From Lachnospiraceae bacterium (lineage in GTDB: Bacteria; Bacillota; Clostridia; Lachnospirales; Lachnospiraceae), in contig SFDP01000057.1 in NCBI GenBank assembly GCA_004558185.1, positions 1 through 13,829 of the forward strand: a DNA stretch of 13,829 bases. The letters run 5' to 3'. Below, piece after piece: positions 5,302 to 13,107 of the stretch (position 1 is its first letter; each line of letters opens with the position of its first letter). The translations under genes were made by a program, and so were the position numbers. The notes beneath the pieces were generated by a model. It did no database searches. It had not been told where the DNA came from and worked only from the letters and a program-made list of their open reading frames with translations.

Positions 5302-6294
5302 TTATGAATTCTCCTTAACGGTTAAAAACAGAAGCTCCATGGCCAAATCAAAATTCACATTGGCGCTTATTCTCTGCTGGGTTTTGTCCAGCGCATTTAA
5401 AATAGTCTCGATTCCTTCATAGGAGCTTCGGTCTGCTGTCCTCTTAATATACTGTATTTCTTCCTTAAAAATCAAGTCATTAGGCTCTTTTGTTGCCTTA
5501 AACAGCAGAATATCTCTATACCAGACATAAAGAATATCCAGATAGCTGTTTACATCCAGCTTATACTCATTAATTTTTTTGATGGCAGTAACAATTTCTG
5601 CAATTTCCATATCCCGGATATATTTTAGCAGAGATACCGCTTCTTCCTTAATATGCTCGAAGTCTTCACTTTCTGCCAGATGCTTGGCCTTACCCACATT
5701 ACCTCTGGCAAAGGCGGCGCAGATTCTTGCCTTATAGTCCGGTACCTGAAGAGTTTTCATCAGGTACTCCTCGATCTCTCTGTCTTTTACAGGTCGCATC
5801 TGCAAAACAATGGAGCGGCTTACGATGGTGGGCAGCAGAGCCTCCACATTGGTGGTAAGCAGAATGATGATTCCATACGACGGTGGCTCCTCCAGAGTTT
5901 TCAACAGAGCGTTCTGCGCCTGAGGCGTCATCTTTTCCGCCTCATTAATGATATAAATCTTCCGGGGACCGTAATAGGGCTTAATTTCCATATCATTATT
6001 GACCTGCGTACGGATATCCTCTACCCCAATGGAATTAGGCTTCTCGTGGGTAACCCAGATAATATCCGGATGATTTTTGCTTTCTGCCTGTTTACAGGAG
6101 CGGCATTCTCCACAAGGCTCTGCCTGTCCCTTCTCACACTGCAGAGCCGCAGCAAATATCCTGGCAATAAACTCTTTTCCTGCACCCAGCTCTCCATGAA
6201 TGATATAAGCATGGGACACCTTGTCCATGGTGATGGCATTCCGAAGATGCTCCTTCATCTGCTCCTGCCCAATAATGTCTGTAAATCCTGCCAT
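5302..6294 (-). CDS. holB: DNA polymerase III delta' subunit
   Basis: This 330-aa clamp-loader subunit works with delta and tau/gamma to load the beta clamp at the replication fork. Residues 1-170 form an AAA+ module with Walker A GELGAGK (34-40), four zinc-binding Cys (53, 61, 64, 67; CGECRSC) and a Walker B-like KIYIINEAEKM (112-122). A sensor-1-like TTN segment and the conserved SR of IVSRS precede the lid. The remainder is the helical collar domain. The length matches the family. It lies between yaaR (18 nt upstream) and ricT (2 nt downstream), as in Bacillus subtilis, which supports an operon. Confidence 0.93.
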   Translation of the reverse strand: MAGFTDIIGQEQMKEHLRNAITMDKVSHAYIIHGELGAGKEFIARIFAAALQCEKGQAEPCGECRSCKQAESKNHPDIIWVTHEKPNSIGVEDIRTQVNNDMEIKPYYGPRKIYIINEAEKMTPQAQNALLKTLEEPPSYGIIILLTTNVEALLPTIVSRSIVLQMRPVKDREIEEYLMKTLQVPDYKARICAAFARGNVGKAKHLAESEDFEHIKEEAVSLLKYIRDMEIAEIVTAIKKINEYKLDVNSYLDILYVWYRDILLFKATKEPNDLIFKEEIQYIKRTADRSSYEGIETILNALDKTQQRISANVNFDLAMELLFLTVKENS

Positions 6295-6312
6295 GCTCCC
6301 CCTCCGTTCCTC

Positions 6313-6753
6313 TTATGTGAAAATATCTAAAAGCAGTCCTCTGATTTCCCCTATTTTCCTTAAAATTTCCAGATTGTCCTTCTCATCCTTAACCAGCTCC
6401 TGAGCCAGCTCATCCAAGGTCTGATCCACCAGACGGATGATGCCGTAGACCCGATGTCTTCCCCGTCTGTCCAAAAAGTTTTCCCGGGAAAATTCGTGAG
6501 AACGATTAACGATTTCATTCATAAACTCCTTGATCAATCCCCGGTATTTGCGCATATCTCTGATGTCCCGCTTTTTGGCCAGCTTGTCTCCCTGCATGGT
6601 AATCTCTTCCATCAGAAGGTTTAATCTGGCCTGCAGCTCAGCCTCTTTAACATGGCTGGCAAGAGTAAATTTGAAGCTTCCGTCTGACGGGGATACCTGT
6701 GTAGGCTGTTCCACTGCGGGAAGCTGGCTTGGCCCATTTACTTTAATATCCAT
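6313..6753 (-). CDS. yaaR: YaaR family protein (DUF327)
   Basis: This 146-aa soluble, highly charged and mostly helical protein belongs to the DUF327/YaaR family. Recognisable parts are a disordered N-terminus, the ITMQGDKLAKKRDIRDMRKYRGLIKEFM-like central helix (residues 50-78) and a C-terminal helix ending GLLLDIFT. The family's biochemical role is not established. The start is supported by AAAAGGAGGTGAGAGTAA before the ATG. The position directly before holB is the conserved Firmicutes arrangement and is the main evidence for the name. Confidence 0.85.
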   Translation of the reverse strand: MDIKVNGPSQLPAVEQPTQVSPSDGSFKFTLASHVKEAELQARLNLLMEEITMQGDKLAKKRDIRDMRKYRGLIKEFMNEIVNRSHEFSRENFLDRRGRHRVYGIIRLVDQTLDELAQELVKDEKDNLEILRKIGEIRGLLLDIFT

Positions 6754-6816
6754 TTACTCTCACCTCCTTTTCCATCTTGAGCAACACTCCAAAGCTCCTT
6801 TATCTGTTTCCTGAAT

Positions 6817-8229
6817 TTATACCTCAATGACGCGAATCATATTGGTTTTTCCTGAAATACCCAGGGGTACCCCTGCAGTTAAAATAACCGTATCTCCCTC
6901 TTTAATCAGTCCAGCCTTCTGAGAAGCCCATATTGCTTCCTTAAAGAGATCATCTGTGTTATCCTTTTTTTCAATAAGAAGAGGAGTCACTCCCCAAAGC
7001 AGACTACTCTGGCGGCATACTCTGGGATTCACACTACAGGCAATGATGGGGCACTCCGGCTTGAATCGGGATACCATATTGGCGGTAAAGCCGGACATGG
7101 TAACGGTGATAATTGCCGATGCCTTAAGGTCTGCTGCCGTAGTACAGGTAGCATGGGAAATAGCGGTGGTAATATCTGTTTCCCCATCGCTGCAGAGCTT
7201 CTTCATTCTTTCATTATAATGAATATCCTTTTCTGTTCTTTCGGCAATTTTTGCCATAGTCTTTAGGGCTTCCACCGGGTATTTTCCACTGGCACTTTCT
7301 CCCGACAGCATAATGGCCGTAGTACCATCATAAATGGCATTGGCAACGTCTGTGGTTTCTGCCCGGGTGGGTCTGGGGTTTTTCGTCATGGATTCCAGCA
7401 TCTGAGTCGCAGTTATGACGTGCTTGCCCATTGCCACTGCTTTTTTAATCATCATTTTCTGAATGACCGGAACCTCCTCCATCGGCACTTCCACACCCAT
7501 ATCTCCGCGTGCTACCATGATACCGTCAGCGGCCTCAAGGATTTCATCCAGATTCTCTATTCCCTGCATATTTTCAATTTTGGCGATAACCTTGATAGGA
7601 CTCTTCTTTTCTTCCAGAATCTTCTTCACTTCCAGAATATCATCTTTGCAGCGAACAAATGAAGCGGCAATGAAGTCAAAGCCTACCTCTGCTCCAAAGA
7701 GAATATCCCTTCTGTCCTGCTCACTGATAAAGGGCATGGACAGATTCGCTCCCGGCAGATTTACTCCCTTCTTATCGGAAATAGGCCCTCCATTGATTAC
7801 CCGGCAGATTAAATCCGTATCCGTGATATCCTCCACCCGTAATTCAATCAATCCATCATCCAGCAGTACACAGCCGCCTTTCTTCACATCATTTACAATA
7901 TTCTTATAGGTAACGGAAACTATTTTATCGCTTCCCTCAACCTCTTTTGTCGTTAATGTAAACTGCTGACCCGCCTCCAACTGCGTTTTTCCTTCTGCAA
8001 AGGTACGCAGACGGATTTCAGGCCCCTTGGTATCCAACAGGGTAGCTACGGGAATTCCAAGTTCCTCGCTGATTCTTACTACATTGATCAGCTTTGCCTT
8101 CTGCTCCTCGTAAGAGCCATGGGAAAAATTGCAGCGGCATACGTTCATACCTGCCAGAATCATTTCTCTGATTTTCTCCGGACTCTGGGATGCCGGTCCA
8201 ATGGTGCAAATAATTTTTGTCTTTCTCAT
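6817..8229 (-). CDS. pyk: Pyruvate kinase
   Basis: This 470-aa glycolytic enzyme converts phosphoenolpyruvate and ADP to pyruvate and ATP. The N-terminal TKIICTIGPAS, NFSHG (residues 34-38) and LDTKGPEIR (65-73) build the A domain with the inserted B domain after it. The catalytic Lys217 is in VIAKIEN, and metal and substrate residues are in MVARGDMGVE (238-247). The C domain (from about 350) ends TNMIRVIEV. The length is that of the short form; the extra PEP-utiliser-like C-terminal domain found in Bacillus Pyk is absent. GAGGAGAAACG precedes the ATG. It sits between the decarboxylase and yaaR, where Bacillus has tmk and yaaQ, so the order here differs. Confidence 0.95.
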   Translation of the reverse strand: MRKTKIICTIGPASQSPEKIREMILAGMNVCRCNFSHGSYEEQKAKLINVVRISEELGIPVATLLDTKGPEIRLRTFAEGKTQLEAGQQFTLTTKEVEGSDKIVSVTYKNIVNDVKKGGCVLLDDGLIELRVEDITDTDLICRVINGGPISDKKGVNLPGANLSMPFISEQDRRDILFGAEVGFDFIAASFVRCKDDILEVKKILEEKKSPIKVIAKIENMQGIENLDEILEAADGIMVARGDMGVEVPMEEVPVIQKMMIKKAVAMGKHVITATQMLESMTKNPRPTRAETTDVANAIYDGTTAIMLSGESASGKYPVEALKTMAKIAERTEKDIHYNERMKKLCSDGETDITTAISHATCTTAADLKASAIITVTMSGFTANMVSRFKPECPIIACSVNPRVCRQSSLLWGVTPLLIEKKDNTDDLFKEAIWASQKAGLIKEGDTVILTAGVPLGISGKTNMIRVIEV

Positions 8230-8308
8230 CGTTTCTCCTCTTTATTTTCTATATTAAGATTTCCTTCCAGGGCATTATCCTACTTAAATGAAAGCTGGCA
8301 TAGATAAT

Positions 8309-9886
8309 TTATTCTCTCTTTATTACGGGAATTTTATCTCCCTTAAGTCCCTGTAAAGGTAAATCCTGTTCGCTGTATGTTAAAAGTGTAGCCACTAAAT
8401 CCCGGCTTATAACCTCTCCCGGTACAATTAGTGGAATTCCCGGAGGGTACAGATTGACATAAGCTGCGCATTCCCTCCCCTCAGCCTGATGAAGCAAAAT
8501 CCATTCCTCTTCCTTTTTTATGGCTTCCCCTATGGTTTCTTCTGCTTCCAAAACAGAGGCTCCTTCAACCCTTTCCTGCCGCAAAAGAGTTTCCGAACTG
8601 TCCACTGACGCAAAATCAAGGCTCTGGTCTATTTCAAATAAGGCTTTTTCCAGTCGTCTCAGCCCTTCCTTCCTGTCCATACAGGTAAGAATTGCCAATA
8701 CATAAGCCGAGGTCATCATCTCCATCTGCAGTCGGTATCGGTCCAGCAGCTCCCGATACAATTCTATGCCGGTATAGGGCTTTCCTTCTTTCACTGCCGC
8801 TACAGGCATGAGGATAAGCTTCAGTGGGTCTTTTGCTTCCGCTTTCTTTTCTGCCTGAAAAGAAAACAACTCTTCATTTCCCTTCCTGCCACACCAGACC
8901 CGAATATGCTTTAATCCCTTTGCCCTCTCATAGAGGCTTTCGCTCCACTCCAGAATATCTTTCCAAAGCGTTTCTCCTCTCTCCTCTGCCAGCTCCAGAC
9001 AGGAATCAATTCCTCCCATAAGCAGATAGGAGGGACTGCTGCTTTGAAAAACAGAACAATACCGTTTGACGCTCTTTAATTGTACCAAATTTCCCTGAAA
9101 ATGTAAAAGTGCAGTTTGAGTAAAAGCAGGCATGGTTTTGTGGAGGCTCTGAATTACCAGATCTGCCCCCTGATCAATGGCACTTTCCGGCAGTTGCTTA
9201 GAGAAGGGAAAGTGTGCTCCATGAGCCTCATCTACAATTAAAGGAATTCCGGCAGCATGAGCCAGCTTCGCAATAGTCCTGATCGGGCTGACAAAGCCCT
9301 CATAGGTGGGTGAAGTAACCAGAATAGCTTTTGCATCAGGATTTTCCCGTATTGCCTTTTCTACTTCATCAGCGGATAATCCTGCTGCCAGCTCCCACCC
9401 GGAAAGCCTTGCCGGATAAAGATAAACTGTTTCCAGATTCAGAAGGGCAATAGCATTATAGACGGATTTGTGGGAATTTCTGGAAACAATTATCTTCCCG
9501 CCATAGGGCACACAGGCATGAATGGCTGTCAGAATTCCTGCTGTACTGCCATTTACCAGAAAAAAGATTTCCTTCGTTCCATAAAGCCTCTTTGCCCGGT
9601 TCATCGCCTCAAGAATCAAGCCTTGAGGCTCATGAAGATTATCAAATCCATCAATTTCCGTAATGTCCATTCCATAAGCCCGGCTTAACAGGTGGCTCGC
9701 CATATTCCGTTTATGTCCGGGCATATGAAAGGGATAAATATCCGATGCGTATAGTTCTTCAAGGGCTTCAAAAATATGCTTTTCCTCTCTCCTCATGCCG
9801 TCTGTTCTTTCTTCCTTATTCATATGAAGTAACAATTCAGAGCCCTGCAAATTCTCAATGAACATTCTGCCTGCATGAATGGACAT
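8309..9886 (-). CDS. Orn/Lys/Arg decarboxylase family protein, YaaO-like
   Basis: This PLP-dependent fold type I basic amino-acid decarboxylase is up to 525 aa long; the product would be cadaverine, putrescine or agmatine. The N-terminal block DIYPFHMPGHKRN (49-61) is the family hallmark. DEAHGAHF (219-226) supplies the PLP-ring Asp, and Lys250 in SLHKTMPAFTQTA is the Schiff-base lysine. The C-terminal domain ends with NLYPPGIPLIVPGE (474-487). The start is uncertain: AAGGAG abuts the ATG at 9886, while starts at 9823 (no binding site) or 9796 (AAGGAAG about 14 nt upstream) would fit the family N-terminus better. Substrate cannot be decided from sequence. Bacillus yaaO is likewise close to yaaR-holB. 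Confidence 0.88.
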   Translation of the reverse strand: MSIHAGRMFIENLQGSELLLHMNKEERTDGMRREEKHIFEALEELYASDIYPFHMPGHKRNMASHLLSRAYGMDITEIDGFDNLHEPQGLILEAMNRAKRLYGTKEIFFLVNGSTAGILTAIHACVPYGGKIIVSRNSHKSVYNAIALLNLETVYLYPARLSGWELAAGLSADEVEKAIRENPDAKAILVTSPTYEGFVSPIRTIAKLAHAAGIPLIVDEAHGAHFPFSKQLPESAIDQGADLVIQSLHKTMPAFTQTALLHFQGNLVQLKSVKRYCSVFQSSSPSYLLMGGIDSCLELAEERGETLWKDILEWSESLYERAKGLKHIRVWCGRKGNEELFSFQAEKKAEAKDPLKLILMPVAAVKEGKPYTGIELYRELLDRYRLQMEMMTSAYVLAILTCMDRKEGLRRLEKALFEIDQSLDFASVDSSETLLRQERVEGASVLEAEETIGEAIKKEEEWILLHQAEGRECAAYVNLYPPGIPLIVPGEVISRDLVATLLTYSEQDLPLQGLKGDKIPVIKRE

Positions 9887-10134
9887 CTCCTTGAATATTT
9901 ATATGGCAAAATAACCACATGAGCAAAAGGATGTGTAACAGCGATCTTGCGAATGGAGTTCTGAATAGTCACTATATGTGAATGATTGCACAAAGGTATT
10001 CTACTATAGTTCATATAATTTTTGTAGCTTTTTTTGCCGCAAACTATGGCCTATAGAGATAAAATATCTACTGCCGCTTACGATTATGTTCCTGAACTTG
10101 TGCTGTATATCCTTTGATGGGCTACAGGTATTTT

Positions 10135-10962
10135 TTATTCCTTCATTCGATAGAAATACTCCGGCCTGTGCTCCAGACTGTCAAAGCGATAGCCCCCATC
10201 CTGCAGCCGTTTCAGAATTTCAGGTAACGCTTCCACCGTCTTTCCTCTTCCTCGTCCATCATGCAAGAGAACGATAGGTGTATTATAATCGAATACTTTT
10301 TTAAAAACATTTTGCTGAATGGATTCCACCGTAGGATAGCCTATTGCATCTTCTCCACTGACCTGCCAGTCGAAGCAGGAAAACCCTCGCCTTTGTAATT
10401 CCTCGATGCATACTTGCCGATGGGGTTTAAGATAACTGCAGGCACTTCCTCCCGGAAAACGAAACAAAGCTGTTTCAATATGATAGTCTTCCCTGAGCAG
10501 GGAATATAGTTTTTCATAGTCAGCCAGCAGACTCTCCGTACTGGCATACAGCTCTTTGTAGGTGTGGTTGTAGGCATGAAGTCCAATACTGTGCCCTTCA
10601 TTTTTCATACGCTCAAGAATAGGTCTGTTTTCCTCTGTCAGTCCCTCCCCGATAACAAAGAAGGTTGCCTTTGCGTTGTATTCCTTCAACATATCCAGAA
10701 TCTCCCCGGTATTGGTACTGGGACCGTCATCAAAGGTAAGATAGCAGATTTTTTCTCCCTCCATAGGCTGATTAATCTGTCTGGCGGGAGCCTTTAACAG
10801 GCTGAAGGTGCTGCTGCTTGTCTCGATTACGCTTTCTGCCGCATTTTCTTCCATTAATCCTTTACTTTTTCCCAGTAAAGCCCCTATCCAGACGGCAGCC
10901 GCAAAAAGAATAAGTTCACTGATAAATCCGATAATCCGCTTACTTAAGAATTTTTTTCCCAT
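10135..10962 (-). CDS. Membrane-anchored polysaccharide deacetylase (NodB/CE4 family)
   Basis: This 275-aa enzyme probably removes N-acetyl groups from cell-wall peptidoglycan or another surface polysaccharide. Residues 10-31 form one N-terminal membrane segment that anchors or exports it. The CE4 motifs follow in order: TFDDGPS (76-82, catalytic base and metal Asp), the metal-binding pair HAYNH (129-133), RFPGGS (168-173), CFDWQVSGEDA (196-206) and IVLLHDG (230-236) with the catalytic His. The start at ATG 10962 follows GAGGTCAAA; the longer frame to 11022 has no binding site. It is separated from the decarboxylase by about 250 nt and is probably a single gene. The exact substrate is inferred from the family only. 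Confidence 0.9.
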   Translation of the reverse strand: MGKKFLSKRIIGFISELILFAAAVWIGALLGKSKGLMEENAAESVIETSSSTFSLLKAPARQINQPMEGEKICYLTFDDGPSTNTGEILDMLKEYNAKATFFVIGEGLTEENRPILERMKNEGHSIGLHAYNHTYKELYASTESLLADYEKLYSLLREDYHIETALFRFPGGSACSYLKPHRQVCIEELQRRGFSCFDWQVSGEDAIGYPTVESIQQNVFKKVFDYNTPIVLLHDGRGRGKTVEALPEILKRLQDGGYRFDSLEHRPEYFYRMKE

Positions 10963-11073
10963 TTTGACCTCAAAGGTTAAGGTGTTCCTATAGTTTATGG
11001 GCATTAGGATGAAAATATGCATATAATCTATTTTGACATTTGACGTAAATATAAATTCATTATTATTTGAGTC

Positions 11074-11148
11074 TCTGCTATTAAAATATAGCCAGACAAG
11101 GTATAAAATAATTCCCTTGTCAGATATAAATGTTCTTCAAATAGCAGA
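11074..11148. repeat. Nested inverted repeat upstream of the deacetylase
   Basis: The outer arms TCTGCTATT (11074-11082) and AATAGCAGA (11140-11148) and the inner arms GACAAGG (11095-11101) and CCTTGTC (11115-11121) are perfectly complementary and concentric. They form a 75-nt two-tier hairpin. It lies between the toxin-antitoxin terminator and the deacetylase start, so it may be leader RNA of the deacetylase or a DNA binding site. No U-run follows on either strand. Confidence 0.4.
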
Positions 11149-11169
11149 TGCAGCCAATTTGCAGCCGAC

Positions 11170-11218
11170 AAAAAGAAAAAATCTCTGGAACGCTTATCAA
11201 TCAAGGCTTTCCAGAGAT
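11170..11218 (-). terminator. Intrinsic terminator of the toxin-antitoxin operon
   Basis: On the minus strand ATCTCTGGAA and TTCCAGAGAT (arms at 11209-11218 and 11181-11190) form a perfect 10-bp stem with an 18-nt loop. It is followed by TTTTTCTTTTT (11170-11180). It starts 34 nt after the toxin stop codon. Confidence 0.85.
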
Positions 11219-11251
11219 ACGGCAACTAAATCCATAGACTGTTATCAGGCA

Positions 11252-11542
11252 TCATCTTTCATAGTGTGTCCACATACGAATAATCTTTATATAGCCTTCA
11301 TAGTCAATGTCTTCATGTGTGTTAGGTTCTTCTATAACCTGAAATACAATCCTATGCTGAATATTAATCCTTCTTGAACAATATCCTTGCAAATTTCCTA
11401 CCAGTTTTTCATATGCCGGAGGATTCTGAAACGGATTCTTTTTCATCATCTCAATCAATTCTCTGGCTTTTTTATCCAATCCGCAGGATTTCAGATTCTT
11501 AATATCTTTAGCAGCCTGTTTAGTGTAAATAATTCTGTACAT
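11252..11542 (-). CDS. yoeB: YoeB/Txe family mRNA interferase toxin
   Basis: This 96-aa RelE-superfamily toxin cuts mRNA in a ribosome-dependent manner and is neutralised by its partner antitoxin. The signature runs from YEKLVGNLQGYCSRRIN (44-60) and QHRIVFQV (62-69) to the C-terminal MWTHYER (90-96). His93 and Tyr94 match the catalytic C-terminus of YoeB. An insertion EEPNTHEDIDYEGYI between the last strands makes it somewhat longer than the roughly 84-aa Escherichia coli protein. Its ATG shares one base with the antitoxin stop (TAATG), which ensures coupled translation. Confidence 0.9.
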   Translation of the reverse strand: MYRIIYTKQAAKDIKNLKSCGLDKKARELIEMMKKNPFQNPPAYEKLVGNLQGYCSRRINIQHRIVFQVIEEPNTHEDIDYEGYIKIIRMWTHYER

Positions 11543-11793
11543 TACCAGTCCACCTCTGATTCATCGAGACATTCGGAAATGTCCGTATTTCCTCCTTTAA
11601 TAATAGATTCTGTCATACCCGGAACAGACATCAGATACAGCGTTTCTTCAATCGCTTTCCAATCATCTTCGCCAATCAGAACCGCATTTTTTCCTCTGGT
11701 ATTGGTAATGGTTACCGGAGTACAACTTGCATTTACCTCCTGTATCAACTGGTAAATATTCTCTCTGGCTTTCGTTGCTGTAATTGCTGTCAT
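11542..11793 (-). CDS. yefM: YefM/Phd family antitoxin
   Basis: This 83-aa antitoxin has an N-terminal DNA-binding and dimerisation half (MTAITATKARENIYQLIQEV, then PVTITNTRGKNAVLI) typical of the Phd/YefM fold. The acidic C-terminal half, ending ECLDESEVDW, would wrap around the toxin. AGAGGTGATATC precedes the ATG. It is first in the operon and overlaps the toxin gene by one base. It probably represses its own promoter at 11815-11843, where a 12-bp palindrome fills the spacer. Confidence 0.9.
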   Translation of the reverse strand: MTAITATKARENIYQLIQEVNASCTPVTITNTRGKNAVLIGEDDWKAIEETLYLMSVPGMTESIIKGGNTDISECLDESEVDW

Positions 11794-11814
11794 GATATCA
11801 CCTCTTTTTTCTTT

Positions 11815-11843
11815 ATTATAGCGTACGTTTAAACGTTCGTCAA
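11815..11843 (-). promoter_or_regulatory. Autoregulated promoter of yefM-yoeB
   Basis: On the minus strand TTGACG (11838-11843), a 17-nt spacer and a perfect TATAAT (11815-11820) lie 22 nt upstream of the antitoxin ATG. The spacer contains the perfect palindrome ACGTTTAAACGT (11825-11836), with a second CGTACG overlapping it. This is a likely site for the antitoxin-toxin complex, blocking RNA polymerase directly. Confidence 0.8.
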
Positions 11844-11904
11844 TTAATTTTTAATTACTTGCCTTCCGGTATCACCGATTCCCCTGCCGCTTATAGCCCC
11901 AAAT

Positions 11905-11928
11905 CAACCGACTGTAGAAAATCGGTTG
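11905..11928. promoter_or_regulatory. Dyad overlapping the LytTR gene promoter
   Basis: CAACCGA (11905-11911) and TCGGTTG (11922-11928) are a perfect 7-bp inverted repeat separated by 10 bp, centre to centre 17 bp. The right arm enters the -35 hexamer at 11926-11931, so binding there could repress or recruit. Autoregulation by the LytTR protein is possible, but the match to the LytTR half-site is poor. Confidence 0.45.
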
Positions 11929-11954
11929 CAGGCCAAGGGTAATTTTTCTATACT
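11926..11954 (+). promoter_or_regulatory. Promoter of the LytTR-DUF3021 genes
   Basis: TTGCAG (11926-11931), a 17-nt spacer and TATACT (11949-11954) lie 45 nt upstream of the ATG at 12000. It diverges from the toxin-antitoxin promoter, with about 80 bp between the two -35 boxes. Confidence 0.65.
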
Positions 11955-11999
11955 GTGTCCATAACCAATCGGTGCACAGGTTGGATTTTGGAGGAACTT

Positions 12000-12440
12000 A
12001 TGGAAATAGAAGTAAAAATTGATGATTCTCTCACTTGCCCAAAGATAATTATCCTTACCAATAAAATGACTGCGGAAATTAAGCAGCTTATCGAAAAATT
12101 ATCTTCTGCCGATCCTCAGGTGCTTTGTGGTTTTCAGGGTGAAACACTAGCGATATTGGATCAGAATACGATTATCCGTATCTACACTGCTTCAGGCAAA
12201 GTGTATGCTACAACCGAAAGTGGAGAGTACCTGCTCCGATTGCGGCTCTATGAATTAGAAAACAGACTGGATAAGAACAGCTTTGTTCGGATTTCCAATT
12301 CAGAAATTGTTAATTTGAAAAAAGTCCTTAGCTTTGATTTAAGCTTTGCCGGAACCATTTGTGTATCCCTTTCAGACGGAACCAGCAGCTATGTTTCCAG
12401 ACGTTATGTCAATAAAATCAAAAAAATTTTAGGAATTTAG
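12000..12440 (+). CDS. LytTR DNA-binding regulator without receiver domain
   Basis: This 146-aa protein has about 50 residues of N-terminal helix and strand and then a LytTR domain (GETLAILDQNTIIRIYTASGKVYATT, LRLYELENRLDKNSFVRISNSEIVNLKKV, SRRYVNKIKKIL). It has no receiver, so it is not controlled by phosphorylation. Its type is encoded together with a small membrane protein of the DUF3021 family; in LytTR regulatory systems such as HdrRM and BrsRM of Streptococcus mutans, the membrane partner holds the regulator inactive. The ATG at 12000 follows TTGGAGGAACTT; the frame back to 11955 overlaps the promoter. The next gene begins 14 nt after its stop but is broken. Confidence 0.88.
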   Translation: MEIEVKIDDSLTCPKIIILTNKMTAEIKQLIEKLSSADPQVLCGFQGETLAILDQNTIIRIYTASGKVYATTESGEYLLRLRLYELENRLDKNSFVRISNSEIVNLKKVLSFDLSFAGTICVSLSDGTSSYVSRRYVNKIKKILGI

Positions 12441-12454
12441 AAAGGAGGGACAGA

Positions 12455-12866
12455 ATGAAGAAAAAAATAATCACCCGGTTCCTTTGGGGCGGTCATCTCT
12501 GTTGTTATGGGAGAAGGAAATTATTATCCTGTAGTTCCTCAACTTATCGGTTATTGTGACAGCGAGATCAATGCTGTTGTCATACAGACTCTCTGCTCTC
12601 TGCTATATGGCTGTATTTGTGCAGCAGCCTCTGTAATCTGGGAAATAGACAATTGGAGTCTGTTGAGAATGACCATAACCCATTTAGCAATCGTCTCACT
12701 GGTTACCTTTCCCATTTCATGGTTCATGTGGTGGATGCCGCATACTTTAGGAGGTATTCTTAGCTATTTTAGTATTTTTATGCTTATCTATACTATCATC
12801 TGGGTTGGGCAATATCTTGCCATTAAGAGCAAAATCAGAAAAATGAACCAGCAGCTAAAGCAGTAA
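12455..12866 (+). pseudogene. DUF3021 membrane protein, disrupted near the N-terminus
   Basis: A strong start (AAAGGAGGGACAG then ATG at 12455) opens with MKKKIITRFLWG, the family's usual beginning, but this frame runs into a stop after 34 codons. The rest of the protein continues in the +1 frame: GAVISVVMGEGNYYPVVPQL, then three hydrophobic segments (IQTLCSLLYGCICAAASVIW, ITHLAIVSLVTFPISWFMWW, ILSYFSIFMLIYTIIWVGQY) and a basic tail to 12866. The joined product is about 10-15 residues shorter than I recall for the family before the GxGNYY segment. This suggests an out-of-frame deletion near 12485-12495. The ATG at 12507 could start a shortened protein but has no ribosome binding site. Confidence 0.7.
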
Positions 12867-12914
12867 AATAAAGCACGTGAAAAGGCACATAGAGCGGGAA
12901 TTATTTAAGCAGCT

Positions 12915-12944
12915 ATAGGCGGCAGAAAACACTTTGCCGCCTAT
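12915..12944. repeat. GC-rich hairpin without U-run
   Basis: ATAGGCGGCA (12915-12924) and TGCCGCCTAT (12935-12944) pair perfectly over 10 bp with a 10-nt loop. It lies 48 nt after the broken DUF3021 gene and may end its transcript or protect its 3' end. No T-run follows on the plus strand (GGAGGTTG). Confidence 0.55.
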
Positions 12945-13000
12945 GGAGGTTGTATAACGAGAGCAACTCAATATGCTCCGCATTTTAGGTGCTGCTTACA

Positions 13001-13030
13001 TTGGTATAAATAGTTCCGTTATGTTACAAT
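13001..13030 (+). promoter_or_regulatory. Promoter of the OmpR-family regulator
   Basis: TTGGTA (13001-13006), an 18-nt spacer and TACAAT (13025-13030), preceded by TGT (extended -10), lie about 78 nt upstream of the start at 13108. The dyad at 13036-13065 begins at the expected transcription start. Confidence 0.55.
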
Positions 13031-13035
13031 AAAGA

Positions 13036-13065
13036 TATACTTTGATGAAACATAACCAAAGTATA
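13036..13065. promoter_or_regulatory. 9-bp dyad at the transcription start, possible operator
   Basis: TATACTTTG (13036-13044) and CAAAGTATA (13057-13065) are perfect inverted repeats with a 12-nt gap. Being just downstream of the -10, a protein bound here would block transcription; in RNA it would form a hairpin in the leader. Confidence 0.4.
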
Positions 13066-13107
13066 AAATGGAATAAATTGGAAGGTAAGCAAAATGGGAA
13101 AAATACG

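Noticed and set aside
5653..6330. 225-codon plus-strand frame opposite holB
   Set aside because: holB is unmistakable on the minus strand with all clamp-loader motifs; the antisense frame shows no recognisable domain.
10021..10140. Possible plus-strand terminator CTGTA / TACAG followed by a T-run near 10131
   Set aside because: Only 5 bp of stem with a 15-nt loop, and no plus-strand gene upstream; the T-run is part of the deacetylase end.
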